From G963667075 sp963667075 (GTDB lineage Bacteria; Pseudomonadota; Alphaproteobacteria; Micavibrionales; Micavibrionaceae), in assembly GCA_963667075.1 (NCBI GenBank), contig OY762938.1:930001-994000 (forward strand): a stretch of 64,000 nucleotides of DNA, in the 5' to 3' direction. Below, piece after piece: positions 27,052-40,166 of the stretch; within the stretch, counting starts at the first letter, position 1, and every line of letters begins with the position of its first letter. The notes under the pieces are model-generated. The model saw only the letters and a list, made by a program, of their open reading frames with translations. It searched no databases and was not told the origin of the DNA. Made by a program: the position numbers and the translations under genes.

Positions 27052-28044
27052 ATGGACGGCCTCATTTTATCCCTATCACGTGAATTTCTTCATAAGCCAC
27101 TGTGGATGTGGGGGATTTTTATTACCATCGTTTTATTTCTTCTCGTTTTAGATCTCGGCGTCTTTCATAAAAAAGACCACGAAATTAAAATCAGGGAAAG
27201 CCTCTTGATGTCTGGTTTCTACATCACAATCGGACTGCTGTTTGGTGGATGGGTCTGGTACAGCCTTGGAGAAACTAAAGCCGTTGAATATGTAACAGGT
27301 TTTGTTGTCGAAAAAACGCTGGCAATGGACAATATTTTTGTCATCGCCATGATCTTTGCTTATTTTAAAATCCCGCGCCTATATCAGCACCGGATTTTGT
27401 TCTGGGGAATATTGGGTGTCATCGTTTTTCGCGGAATCATCATCGGGTTTGGGACCGCTTTGGTCCATAACTTTGAGTGGATCCTTTATCTCTTTTCTGC
27501 CTTCCTTATCTTCTCCGGTATTAAAATGCTGGTCGGCTCTGAACATGAAAAGGATATCAGTGATAATATCGCTCTGAAATTCATGCAAAAGCACTTCCGC
27601 CTAACCAAGGAATTTCACGGTCATGCCTTTTTTATCCGCAAGAACCATAATAAATCAGGCAAACCAGCCACGTATCTAACACCACTTTTTGTAGCCCTGG
27701 TCATGATCGAAATCGCCGATGTGATTTTCTCGGTCGATTCCATACCGGCGGTTTTTGCGATTACCACAGATCCTTACATCGTTTATACGAGCAATATCTT
27801 CGCCACTTTGGGCTTGAGAGCACTATACTTCACGCTGGCCGCCATGCTCAGCCGCTTTATCTATCTCAAATATGCGTTGTCGGTTGTTTTGATATTTATC
27901 GGCTCAAAAATATTCCTTACAGATATGTTCGAGCTTATCAAATTCCCACCATTACTCTCACTCTCAATAACCGTTGGCATATTAGTCTCTGGCATTTTGT
28001 TATCTCTCTGGAAAACAAAGAGTGCCGAGATTAAACCAGATTAA
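27052..28044 (+). CDS. TerC/Alx-family integral membrane protein
   Basis: This 330-aa protein has about nine membrane spans and the TerC signatures: V-E-K-T-L-A-M-D-N-I-F-V-I near residue 90 and E-I-A-D-V-I-F-S-V-D-S-I-P-A near residue 225, whose acidic residues lie within membrane segments and are thought to bind metal. Members export Mn2+ or help load metalloproteins; some are linked to tellurite resistance or alkaline pH (Alx). The N-terminal W-G-x-F domain and length match the YegH/Alx branch. It stands alone between aspS and the convergent malic-enzyme-like gene. I looked for a yybP-ykoY Mn riboswitch upstream and did not see one. Confidence 0.9.
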   Translation: MDGLILSLSREFLHKPLWMWGIFITIVLFLLVLDLGVFHKKDHEIKIRESLLMSGFYITIGLLFGGWVWYSLGETKAVEYVTGFVVEKTLAMDNIFVIAMIFAYFKIPRLYQHRILFWGILGVIVFRGIIIGFGTALVHNFEWILYLFSAFLIFSGIKMLVGSEHEKDISDNIALKFMQKHFRLTKEFHGHAFFIRKNHNKSGKPATYLTPLFVALVMIEIADVIFSVDSIPAVFAITTDPYIVYTSNIFATLGLRALYFTLAAMLSRFIYLKYALSVVLIFIGSKIFLTDMFELIKFPPLLSLSITVGILVSGILLSLWKTKSAEIKPD

Positions 28045-28130
28045 AGGCTGGAATACTGGCCTTACTCTAAATAAGTAAAGAACACCTTTTTGAATCACCA
28101 ACCTACACTGACAAGAGACACTACGAACGT

Positions 28131-29858
28131 CTAATCTGGAATAGAACCGCCGAGCAAAGCTTCAGCATAAACGTTCAAATCCGCAATCTCTTGTCTTGCC
28201 ATACCAGTCTCTATGGCAGCGGCAGCAACAGCTGTAGCGACCCGGCTCAACACACGTTGATCAAAACAACCAGGTATCAAATGATTTGCTCCAAAATTGC
28301 AAAATTTGCCGGTGGCTTCTGGTAGAGGTTCAGTAGCAAGTTGAGAAAGGGCCTTAACTGCAGCTAACTTCATTTCTATATTTACTTTTCGAGCCCTAAC
28401 ATCAAGAATGCCACGAAAAATTCCGGGATATACGAGCAAATTGCTAATTTGGTTGGGATAATCACTTCGCCCAGTTGCAATGATTGTATCAGATCGTACC
28501 TTAATGGCGTGCTCAGGTAATATCTCTGGAACAGGGCTAGATAACGCCAATACAATTGGCCGTTCTTTCATTGTAGCAAGCATTTTACCAGATAAGGCCC
28601 CCGGTATCGAGAGACCTACGAAAGCATCCGCTTCACAAATAGCCTCTGCTAGAGTGCGCGCTGTTGTATCAGAAGCATAGAGTTCTTTCCATGCGTTCAT
28701 TTTTTTGTAACGACCCGTGTAGACAACCCCCCATGAATCAACCAACGTGATATTTTTTCGGCTAGCCCCCAGTGCCAACAAAAGATTTAAGGCGGAGAAA
28801 GATCCAGGGCCAGCCCCATTAAACACAATTTTCGATGTAGCAATATCCCGTCCGGTGATTTTAAATGCATTAACTAACACTGCTGTCATGGCTATTGCTG
28901 AACTATGTGCATCATCGTGATATATGGGAATCTCCATTTGTTCACCAAGACTCTTTTCGATTAAAAAACAGTCAGGCGCTTTAATATCCTCCAAGCAAAT
29001 AGCACCGAAAGAAGGCTCAAGATATTTTATGCTTTGAACAAATTCGCTGATATCATCTGTATCAACGCATAGATCAATTGTATTAATTCTACCAAATCTC
29101 TTAAAAAGGGCCGCCTTGCCTTCTAGAATAGGCTTAACACTTGCCGCACCAACATTACCAAGCCCCATCGCAGCTGTTCCATTCGAAACAATCGCAATTG
29201 TATTTCCTTTAGATGTCAATTCGTAAATTAAATTACGGTTATTTGTTATCGCAAGCACGGGTACAACGACCCCAGGAGAATAAGCCGTTGAAAAATGCAT
29301 TGCATTCTCCATCGGTTTTGACGTTGTTACTGAAATTTTCCCCTTTGGATAACTATGGTGGTATCGAAGCGAAGAGTATTTAAAATCGTTCTGTGAAAAT
29401 TCTTGCCAATCTTTTTTGTTTTTTATAAATCCAGCTTGGATACAAACATCCCGCAAAGAAAGCCCCACTCCAGGTATTTGAGCGTCAAAGCTCAATGAGG
29501 AAAAATGACTTTTATCCGAGCCATTCGCTATGCTTTGGTTAGAATAGGAGGGATTGTCGATATATTCCTGGAGCTTTTTGTTTATCTCCTTAATTGTCGA
29601 ATTCTTTTGATTAAGTATAGCCTTTAGTTTTCCAACGCGCTCAGATTGTCTGCTTAATCGTTCGGCAAGAGGCATCAGATCGATTTGGAAGGAACTAGTA
29701 CCGGAGTCTCCTTTGTTAAATAGGGACATTAGGAAAGTAATTATTGCGGCAAGAGCAGCAAGCACTCCCACACTAGCAGCCGCCCTCATTTCTCCAATTG
29801 AAACGAATCCATCAACCAATTGTGCCAATTTTTCTGATAATATTTCCCAGCTTTGCAT
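28131..29858 (-). CDS. Membrane-anchored malic-enzyme-like protein
   Basis: This 575-aa protein joins two parts. Residues 1-130 contain a membrane span (about 25-46) and a coiled coil (about 66-98). Residues 130-575 follow the NAD(P)-malic enzyme fold: A-Y-S-P-G-V with the catalytic Tyr193, E-G-K-A-A-L-F-K with Lys248, C-L-E-D-I-K-A-P with Glu290/Asp291, H-D-D (314-316), a modified nucleotide loop G-A-G-P-G-S and G-R-S-D-Y-P-N-Q. Normal malic enzymes are soluble; here the usual H-D-D-Q-H-G-T-A-I reads H-D-D-A-H-S-S-A-I and A-N-P-T-P-E reads S-S-P-V-P-E, so cofactor or substrate use may be altered. The phosphotransacetylase-like tail of MaeB is absent. Base composition is more AT-rich than its neighbours. 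It is a single gene convergent with the TerC gene. Confidence 0.82.
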   Translation of the reverse strand: MQSWEILSEKLAQLVDGFVSIGEMRAAASVGVLAALAAIITFLMSLFNKGDSGTSSFQIDLMPLAERLSRQSERVGKLKAILNQKNSTIKEINKKLQEYIDNPSYSNQSIANGSDKSHFSSLSFDAQIPGVGLSLRDVCIQAGFIKNKKDWQEFSQNDFKYSSLRYHHSYPKGKISVTTSKPMENAMHFSTAYSPGVVVPVLAITNNRNLIYELTSKGNTIAIVSNGTAAMGLGNVGAASVKPILEGKAALFKRFGRINTIDLCVDTDDISEFVQSIKYLEPSFGAICLEDIKAPDCFLIEKSLGEQMEIPIYHDDAHSSAIAMTAVLVNAFKITGRDIATSKIVFNGAGPGSFSALNLLLALGASRKNITLVDSWGVVYTGRYKKMNAWKELYASDTTARTLAEAICEADAFVGLSIPGALSGKMLATMKERPIVLALSSPVPEILPEHAIKVRSDTIIATGRSDYPNQISNLLVYPGIFRGILDVRARKVNIEMKLAAVKALSQLATEPLPEATGKFCNFGANHLIPGCFDQRVLSRVATAVAAAAIETGMARQEIADLNVYAEALLGGSIPD

Positions 29859-29972
29859 TGAACTATCTTGATGTTAATCGTTTCTGTAACTATATCACCT
29901 CTTGATAGAAATTGCACCAGCCACCTCATTCGTAGATGACGATGAATTTTAGTGTCATCTAATTAAAAACAC

Positions 29973-29998
29973 AAAAAAACCGCCTCGAAGAGACGGTT
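29973..29998 (-). terminator. Intrinsic terminator of the rRNA operon
   Basis: On the minus strand AACCGTCTC-TTCG-AGGCGGTT forms a 9-bp stem closed by a UUCG tetraloop, followed by a run of T. It lies about 70 bp after the 5S gene. Confidence 0.9.
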
Positions 29999-30068
29999 AG
30001 GAGGGGCCTAAAAAGGCTTGCACGTGTGATAGAAATTAAAATTTGAACAGAGAACAAGCTTAGAAGAA

Positions 30069-30182
30069 CTGGCAGTGACCTACTCTCCCGCGCCTTAAGA
30101 CGAAGTACCATCGGCCCAGAGGTTTTTCACGGTCCAGTTCGGAATGGGATGGCGTGTTTCACACTCGGTATAACCACCAGTT
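30069..30182 (-). rRNA. rrf: 5S ribosomal RNA
   Basis: The reverse complement carries the 5S core: CTGGTGG at the 5' end, CACGCCATCCCATTCCGAAC in the middle, and GGGAGAGTAGGTCACTGCCAG at the 3' end. It lies about 140 bp after 23S in the standard order. Ends are approximate to a few bases. Confidence 0.93.
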
Positions 30183-30321
30183 CATCCAAACTTGCTGTTT
30201 GTTCAAAATATCGTTCATTTGTTTTTTCGTCTGTATCCTAAAAAAGCTAAGTCAAATCATGTGCCTTGCAAATTTATCTCTGCGCGCATCCGTCTGGCAA
30301 AGCCAAACGACATGATTTAAA

Positions 30322-33058
<2,737 letters not shown>

Positions 33059-33381
33059 CAAATCACGCGCAGGGATAAATCCACACGCACATAATTTAAC
33101 TCAGCTTTTTAAGGATTTTGTCAGACTTGATAATATGAACTTGGAGTATGTCCATACTATCAAAAAAACTAAAGTTATCACTAAATCGCTTTATCATTTT
33201 ACAACGACAAAGACTTCAAATGCTGCGCCAGTTATGCCTTAATATAAACTTTAACAGCATTCAATTAAATTATATGTGATAACTCAATTGAACTTTTAAT
33301 TTCTATTCACGATGTACAAGAACCTTAAGGAAAACATTCCTTATATAAACACCTAGTTCGAAAAGATGCTTAGACAAGTAA
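33059..33381 (-). other. Internal transcribed spacer between tRNA-Ala and 23S
   Basis: This AT-rich stretch of about 320 bp on the rRNA transcript contains no gene. Processing stems for RNase III around 23S are expected here; I see no further distinct structure. Confidence 0.7.
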
Positions 33382-33457
33382 TGGTGGACCCTAGGAGGAT
33401 CGAACTCCTGACCTCCTGAATGCAAATCAGGCGCTCTCCCAGCTGAGCTAAGGGCCC
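33382..33457 (-). tRNA. tRNA-Ala (anticodon TGC)
   Basis: The reverse complement folds as a 76-nt cloverleaf including an encoded CCA end: acceptor GGGCCCT / AGGGTCC, anticodon loop TTTGCAT, and T-loop GTTCGATCC. It lies in the 16S-23S spacer, its standard place. Confidence 0.97.
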
Positions 33458-33468
33458 GGTATCATTAA

Positions 33469-33545
<77 letters not shown>

Positions 33546-33713
33546 TACTAAACAGAGGACAAGCCCCTTTAAATAAACAGCAAGACTGACCAGATAGTTA
33601 CTAAAATTCGACCAGTCACGTTTGTTTGGTTCCTTAATGCGTGGAAAAAAGAGACACGAAGACAGCAGCACTCTTCCATGTAAACATGGAAATATGTACC
33701 AAACACATCCTTA

Positions 33714-35205
<1,492 letters not shown>

Positions 35206-35537
35206 GAATCCTTCAGAAAGCTCATACTAGTTTTCACTTTGCATATTTTTCTGAATTTAAAAAATTTCAGAGACCTGCTATTTATTATTTATATAAAATA
35301 TATAAATGCGTCACGTAATGAGATTACATAGACAATAGCAGTCCTGATTTAGTCGTGCATTCAATACATACTAACAAGTACTGCTGCCTACGAATCTCTT
35401 TTTTCCAACTCACGATGTTCAAGAACCGGTGCGGTTTAAAAACCCAGTCTTCAGACCGCACTAAAGGGCGGGCGTTCATCTCTTCACTTAAGGACTTGGC
35501 CCAACCAGTAATTTTTTCTCTCTCAAGAATTCGCCGG

Positions 35538-35566
35538 AGGTTAAAGATTTTATTAGTGGGTGTCAA
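35538..35566 (-). promoter_or_regulatory. rrn promoter, downstream copy (P2-like)
   Basis: A perfect TTGACA -35 box (35561-35566) is followed after 17 bp by TAACCT, a weaker -10. It lies about 330 bp upstream of mature 16S, downstream of the stronger P1-like site. Confidence 0.55.
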
Positions 35567-35627
35567 CCCTTTTTTTTCTTTTTTTCCGGTGTCTCAGCTG
35601 CGATGTTCGTCGCGGCGAGGTCGGTGT

Positions 35628-35655
35628 TATATACAAAAACAAATTGCCTTGTCAA
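35628..35655 (-). promoter_or_regulatory. rrn promoter, upstream copy (P1-like)
   Basis: Perfect TTGACA (35650-35655), a 16-bp spacer and TATATA (35628-35633), followed by a GC-rich stretch typical of a stringently controlled discriminator. T-rich and A-rich DNA upstream could serve as an UP element. Confidence 0.8.
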
Positions 35656-35710
35656 ACATCTTTTTCATCTTTTTTTAATTTTTTTTGATGTTCCTTTTTT
35701 GTACTCAGTT

Positions 35711-36556
35711 TTAGGCGCTCAAAACCTCCAAAAGCTCCCGTTTTGCTTCTGGAATATTTTTATTTCTTGTGATCATCGAGACGTTCAAACACGCAGAAAT
35801 TTCTTTCGGGGTGTCCGATAAATCATTTTTTATGATTTCTTTTATCAATTTTTGAACCTGGCCAATCGACTCGTTATAGGATTTTGTCACCTGAGCCTGA
35901 TCGACATGCGCTTCCTCATCCGATCGCCAAGCCTCATACGCTGTAGAAATCGCAATTGTACAATAAGCCATTTGCGCCTCACGTGCCAAAAAGACTTCCG
36001 GCACACTTGTCATACCGACAATATCGCAACCGATCCCTTTTAGAAAAAGGCTTTCTGTTTTTGTGCCAAAGCAGGGCCCCTCAATACAGGCCAGCACCTT
36101 CTCTTCATGCACAAGCAGCCCCGCGCCCCTAAAAGCGGAGAGCACATCACCATATAGAGCCGGACAAACAGGACTGGCCATTGAGACATGCGCGACCACG
36201 CCTTGTCCAAAAAAACTTTTCTCCCTTTTGCCTTGCGCCCAGTCAAAATACTCATTCACGAGGACAAAATCACCCGGCTTTATCTCTTCACGCAAGCTCC
36301 CCACTGCAGAGATACTTAGTATTTTTCTAACACCGGCTTTTTTGAGCGCATATATATTAGCCCTGTAATTCACTTCGGAGGGAAGTAAGTGATGCGTTCT
36401 GCCATGACGTGGCAAGAACATAAGTGTCCGCTCACCAAGTCTACCCTTTAGTAAAGGCGCAGACGGCCTGCCAAAAGGTGTCTCAACGTCCATTTCCTCT
36501 ACAACATCCAGACCCTCAATTGCATAGAGTCCTGTTCCACCTATTATGGCCAGCAT
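35711..36556 (-). CDS. mtnP: S-methyl-5'-thioadenosine phosphorylase
   Basis: This 281-aa protein is a trimeric nucleoside phosphorylase of the PNP/MTAP family: I-I-G-G-T-G-L-Y at the N-terminus (phosphate site), F-L-P-R-H-G-R-T-H-H, N-Y-R-A-N-I-Y-A-L, S-A-V-G-S-L, G-P-C-F-G-T-K-T-E and the substrate motif D-I-V-G-M-T-S-V-P-E. It splits methylthioadenosine to adenine and methylthioribose-1-phosphate in methionine salvage. Its G-T-K-T-E and M-T-S-V-P-E segments fit MTAP better than purine nucleoside phosphorylase. It lies directly upstream of the rRNA promoters on the same strand. Confidence 0.9.
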   Translation of the reverse strand: MLAIIGGTGLYAIEGLDVVEEMDVETPFGRPSAPLLKGRLGERTLMFLPRHGRTHHLLPSEVNYRANIYALKKAGVRKILSISAVGSLREEIKPGDFVLVNEYFDWAQGKREKSFFGQGVVAHVSMASPVCPALYGDVLSAFRGAGLLVHEEKVLACIEGPCFGTKTESLFLKGIGCDIVGMTSVPEVFLAREAQMAYCTIAISTAYEAWRSDEEAHVDQAQVTKSYNESIGQVQKLIKEIIKNDLSDTPKEISACLNVSMITRNKNIPEAKRELLEVLSA

Positions 36557-36624
36557 TTTGTATCCCTTTCCCTTATTTTTCTTGTTAAAGGATAATTTAC
36601 ACGAAAAAAGCTCCTGAACAGAGA

Positions 36625-36843
36625 TTAAAATTTGAAATCGAAGAGTGCCAAAATTTGTTTAGCGGTTTCTTGTGGCGCAGACAAAGACGTATCTACTTCA
36701 ATCCAACCGTGTGGCTTTTCTATTTTTCGATTAAAAATGCGTTTTAATCTGCCGGGATCTGCTGTTGAATGCGTTGTGTTATTTCTGCCCCTGTCCGCAA
36801 TCCTTTGAGCAATATCTTGTTCTAATACCAATTCGCATTCATT
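36625..36843 (-). pseudogene. 3' remnant of a small kinase-like gene
   Basis: About 70 codons remain of a P-loop kinase-like C-terminus: E-Q-D-I-A-Q-R-I-A-D-R-G-R, D-P-G-R-L-K-R-I-F, then W-I-E-V-D-T-S-L-S, the usual last strand and helix of small-molecule kinases. The P-loop half is missing. The frame runs into the hairpin repeat at 36823 and meets a stop within it, so the repeat appears to have replaced the 5' end. No good start or ribosome site is present. It could also be a short unrelated ORF. Confidence 0.45.
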
Positions 36844-36950
36844 AAATGAGTATTGGTATTAGGGTTGCGACGGCAACCCCGCGCAAAAGCGCGAAGCTTG
36901 CGTGGCGTCTGAACGTTTTCCTCATCAAATGATGAGGAAATGGTATAAGG
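36823..36950. repeat. Four-hairpin intergenic repeat
   Basis: Four consecutive palindromes fill about 120 bp: TAATACCAAT/ATTGGTATTA (10 bp), GGGTTGC/GCAACCC (7 bp), CGCGC/GCGCG with an AAAA loop, and an 11-bp TTTCCTCATCA/TGATGAGGAAA stem. The outer edges (TAATACCA and TGGTATA) are near-inverted repeats of each other. A partial second copy lies at 14636-14676, which marks it as a dispersed REP- or MITE-like element. Confidence 0.75.
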
Positions 36951-37068
36951 AGCCATAAAGTTATGCACATTTACGCCGATTAATGTCATACAAATGCATT
37001 TATGCGTTCATTCTTTCGGTGCAAAAATTTATACTGCTTTCTGCTTTTTATATACTCAGTTAGTGCTC

Positions 37069-39528
37069 ATGTCTCTACGTATCGTTTTCATTTTTCTCTC
37101 TTTTTTACTTTTTGTGATTCCCGTACCCTCTTACGGTGAAAATTATTTCGCACATGAGATCTCAACATGGCCTGCGGCCTCTGAAAAAGAAGAGCCAACA
37201 AAAGTCTCATCGCCTGAAACGCTCCCTTCTACAGAGAAAAAAGAACGCTCTGCCATAGAAGAAATGTACTCTGCCCGCATCATTGATGAACTGGAACAAT
37301 TTGGGTACGGCTTTTTTGATAACGAAGCCTCCGATAAAGGAGAAAGGGTAAAACCCTCTGCTGCCATACAAGATGATTTCATCCTTCATGAGGGGGATCG
37401 CCTATCCGTTGTCTTCAGGGGACAGCGGAAAGATTCAGCCATTTACGAGATTTCATCCGACGGTCTTTTGATTATTGACGATCTTCCGCCAATCTCGGCA
37501 GCCGGACGCACAATCAGAGATATAACGGCCACGCTGAAAAAAGAGATCAGCGCCCTCCATCATACAGATATTTACGTTTCCCTCGAGTCCGTCCGTCAAA
37601 TTAACGTCCTCGTCATTGGTGAGGTTAACAAACCCGGCCGCCAGTCTTTAAGCGTTTTTCATACCGTTCTGGACGCCTTATCCGAAAGCAAAGGCATTAA
37701 AAAAACCGGCTCCCTAAGACAGATTAAACTCATCCGCGATGGACGTACTACACTCATCGACCTTTACGGCCTGTTTTTACACAGCCATGCGACCATGGAT
37801 GTAACGCTCAGAAATGGCGATAAAATCGTCGTGCCTTCCATAGGGCCAACTGTAGCGATTGCAGGCGGTGTTAAACAGCCCGGTATTTTCGAACTGCGCC
37901 CCGTGCTTCAAGGCATGTGGCACAAACCGGCACAAAAAGCAGAGCAGCTCCCCTTGAATGATCTGCTTGATATGGCTGGCGGCGTTTTAAGCCCAGCCAA
38001 ACACCGTTTTCTGAAACTCGGCATCGACGATAACGGTAAAGAATCGGTTGAACAAATACATGATGCCTTTGCACCAACATTCGGAGACGGGGCCATTTTG
38101 ATGGTCGCACGGGGCGAGGAAGAACGCGCCGGCATGGTCGAGCTTCTCGGCCACACAAGACAGGAAGGCCTCCATGCCTTGAATAAAGTACCCACGCTAT
38201 CAGCCCTTTTAGAAGGGAAACATGCCTTTGGACCGAACATATATCCGCTTATCGGCCTTATTGAGCGCAAGAACGAAGAGCAGATGACAAAAGAACTTCT
38301 GGCCTTTCCTCCTCGTCTGGTCGCAACAGGTAAATTTGATCGGAAGTTACAAGATGGCGATGTCATTCAGCTCTTTTCAAAAGAGGATATTTTAAACCTC
38401 AAAAACGACATTTCACCACAGAACACACCGCCAGCAGCCTATGGCTCGACCGATGATGACGGTCAAGAGAACATAATAAACGACCCGCTTGTCCGCGCTT
38501 TTTTAAAAGAACGTTTCGTCTTTATCAGAGGGGCCGTTCGGCAACCAGGGGCTTACCCTGTCACAAGCGGCGCGACACTCGACAGCCTGATTGCCGTGGC
38601 GGGCGGCCTTGCGCTTGAAGCCAATACCCGGCATATCGAAGTCACCTCAGCTCAACTTGGGGAAGGGCACCAAACAGACGGGCGCACTGGCACACAGCGT
38701 CTTTCGATTGATCTCTCAACAACGGCCCCATCGACGGTCTCAATTGCGGCCGGCGATACCATTCGTGTCAACCAGAAGTTCCACAGAATCGAAGACAAGC
38801 ACGTCCTGCTCCTTGGCGAAATCGAACATCCCGGCGAATATGATCTTCTGCCCAGCGATACGCTTTCAACCCTCCTGGACCGGGCCGGCGGCCTCAGCGC
38901 ACAAGCTTATCCCAAAGGCACTATTTTCAGCCGAGCCAGCGAAAGAACACGTGAAGAAAAACGCTATAAAGCCAAAGCAAGAGACCTGGAATTAAAGCTT
39001 GCAAACCTGCTTGAACAAAAAGAACGCCCTTCAGATAGTGAAATAGAAACCGTTCAGACACTTGTCACCCAGCTCCGCAACGCTGAGGCTGTTGGCAGAC
39101 TCACCGTTGAAGCTGATCCGGCCGTCCTTTCCACAAAACCGGAACTGGATATTCTGCTGGAAAATGGTGACAGAATTTACATTCCAAAACGCCCCTTAAC
39201 CGTCCGCGTGGCGGGAGAGGTCCTGTCCCCTGCCGCACTTCAGTTCCGCTCAGAACATGATGCACGCGACTATATCGGTCAGGCCGGCGGCTTTACCTTT
39301 CACGCAGATAAAGACAGAACTTTTGTAGTTTTCCCCGATGGCAGCGCACAGCCCTTACAGGTCAATATCTGGAATCATACACCGGCCTTCATCCCTCCCG
39401 GCTCAACAATCATCGTCCCCCGTGATCCCAAACCTTTTGATTTTATAGAAAGCGCAAAAGACATCAGCCAGATTCTCTCCAATCTCGCACTGACCGGTAT
39501 CTGGATAGATGATCTTCAAAATAATTAA
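37069..39528 (+). CDS. Polysaccharide export protein with SLBB domains (Wza/ExoF-like, large)
   Basis: The ATG at 37069 gives an 819-aa protein with a clear signal peptide (M-S-L-R-I-V-F-I-F-L... ending S-Y-G); a longer frame from 36994 adds a non-signal tail. There is no lipobox Cys, unlike Wza. A Poly_export domain (about 95-185, beginning H-E-G-D-R-L-S-V-V-F) is followed by several SLBB domains recognised by I-G-E-V-x-x-P-G, I-A-G-G-V-x-x-P-G-I, I-R-G-A-V-R-x-P-G and L-L-G-E-I-E-x-P-G turns. Such proteins form the outer-membrane or periplasmic export channel for capsule or exopolysaccharide. It heads the surface-glycan locus (37-45 kb). The C-terminus has a short helical tail. Confidence 0.85.
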   Translation: MSLRIVFIFLSFLLFVIPVPSYGENYFAHEISTWPAASEKEEPTKVSSPETLPSTEKKERSAIEEMYSARIIDELEQFGYGFFDNEASDKGERVKPSAAIQDDFILHEGDRLSVVFRGQRKDSAIYEISSDGLLIIDDLPPISAAGRTIRDITATLKKEISALHHTDIYVSLESVRQINVLVIGEVNKPGRQSLSVFHTVLDALSESKGIKKTGSLRQIKLIRDGRTTLIDLYGLFLHSHATMDVTLRNGDKIVVPSIGPTVAIAGGVKQPGIFELRPVLQGMWHKPAQKAEQLPLNDLLDMAGGVLSPAKHRFLKLGIDDNGKESVEQIHDAFAPTFGDGAILMVARGEEERAGMVELLGHTRQEGLHALNKVPTLSALLEGKHAFGPNIYPLIGLIERKNEEQMTKELLAFPPRLVATGKFDRKLQDGDVIQLFSKEDILNLKNDISPQNTPPAAYGSTDDDGQENIINDPLVRAFLKERFVFIRGAVRQPGAYPVTSGATLDSLIAVAGGLALEANTRHIEVTSAQLGEGHQTDGRTGTQRLSIDLSTTAPSTVSIAAGDTIRVNQKFHRIEDKHVLLLGEIEHPGEYDLLPSDTLSTLLDRAGGLSAQAYPKGTIFSRASERTREEKRYKAKARDLELKLANLLEQKERPSDSEIETVQTLVTQLRNAEAVGRLTVEADPAVLSTKPELDILLENGDRIYIPKRPLTVRVAGEVLSPAALQFRSEHDARDYIGQAGGFTFHADKDRTFVVFPDGSAQPLQVNIWNHTPAFIPPGSTIIVPRDPKPFDFIESAKDISQILSNLALTGIWIDDLQNN

Positions 39529-39579
39529 TGACGCAAATATTATTTGGTAGAATTATAAAAATCGAGTACCTTGATTGCC

Positions 39580-40146
39580 ATGTTGCTCAATGATTTCCCA
39601 GATAGAATACGTCAAGTTCTTATCCGATTACCCTACCGGGTCGGCTATTATATCTCCATTAGCGACCAGACTGGCGGTAAAGAATCAGAAGAAACAGAAA
39701 TAAAAGCCCTTGAAAATTTGCTGTCTTACTATCACGAAGACACGTTAAAATCCGAATTTTCTCAAGAGATCCTCTCCCGAACTCTAGAGGAGAAACCCAA
39801 TTGGCCTGCATGGAATAAAGACGTAAAAAAGATACATAACGAATGCCGCAATTTGTTCAAATATCTTGATACGATTGTTGAAGAAAAAGATATTCTGGCC
39901 TTTAAACGCAATCTGCTTGAAATCGGCGTAACCGTTGCCATGGCACACGCAGAATCCGGTGGAGAGCCGGAAAACATAACAACGCTTGATAAAATACAAG
40001 CCGGCATCAACCGCGCTATTAAAGAATTCAAGACACTATTCAGACAGGAAAAAAATCATCTGGTCAAAACACATGCTAACATAAGTCAGGCTGAAAGAGC
40101 TGCGCTTTTACGCCTCGCCAATACACTTGGCGTTTCTTACAATTAA
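39580..40146 (+). CDS. Hypothetical cytoplasmic protein in the glycan locus
   Basis: This 188-aa protein starts at the ATG at 39580 (M-L-L-N-D-F-P-D-R-I). It is mostly helical with no signal peptide or membrane span. Segments such as G-G-K-E-S-E-E-T-E-I-K-A-L-E and the M-A-H-A-E-S-G-G-E helix suggest a small all-alpha domain that I cannot assign with confidence. It sits 51 bp after the export protein and 20 bp before a glycosyltransferase, so it is probably co-transcribed. Function unknown. Confidence 0.75.
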   Translation: MLLNDFPDRIRQVLIRLPYRVGYYISISDQTGGKESEETEIKALENLLSYYHEDTLKSEFSQEILSRTLEEKPNWPAWNKDVKKIHNECRNLFKYLDTIVEEKDILAFKRNLLEIGVTVAMAHAESGGEPENITTLDKIQAGINRAIKEFKTLFRQEKNHLVKTHANISQAERAALLRLANTLGVSYN

Positions 40147-40166
40147 CATTCACTTCACATTTTTTC

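Larger units (their letters stand above)
35206..35710 (-). promoter_or_regulatory. rRNA leader and promoter region
   Basis: This stretch of about 500 bp has no gene. It holds two promoter-like sites on the minus strand (listed separately) and about 330 bp of transcribed leader before 16S. I found no convincing boxA antiterminator by eye. Confidence 0.75.
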
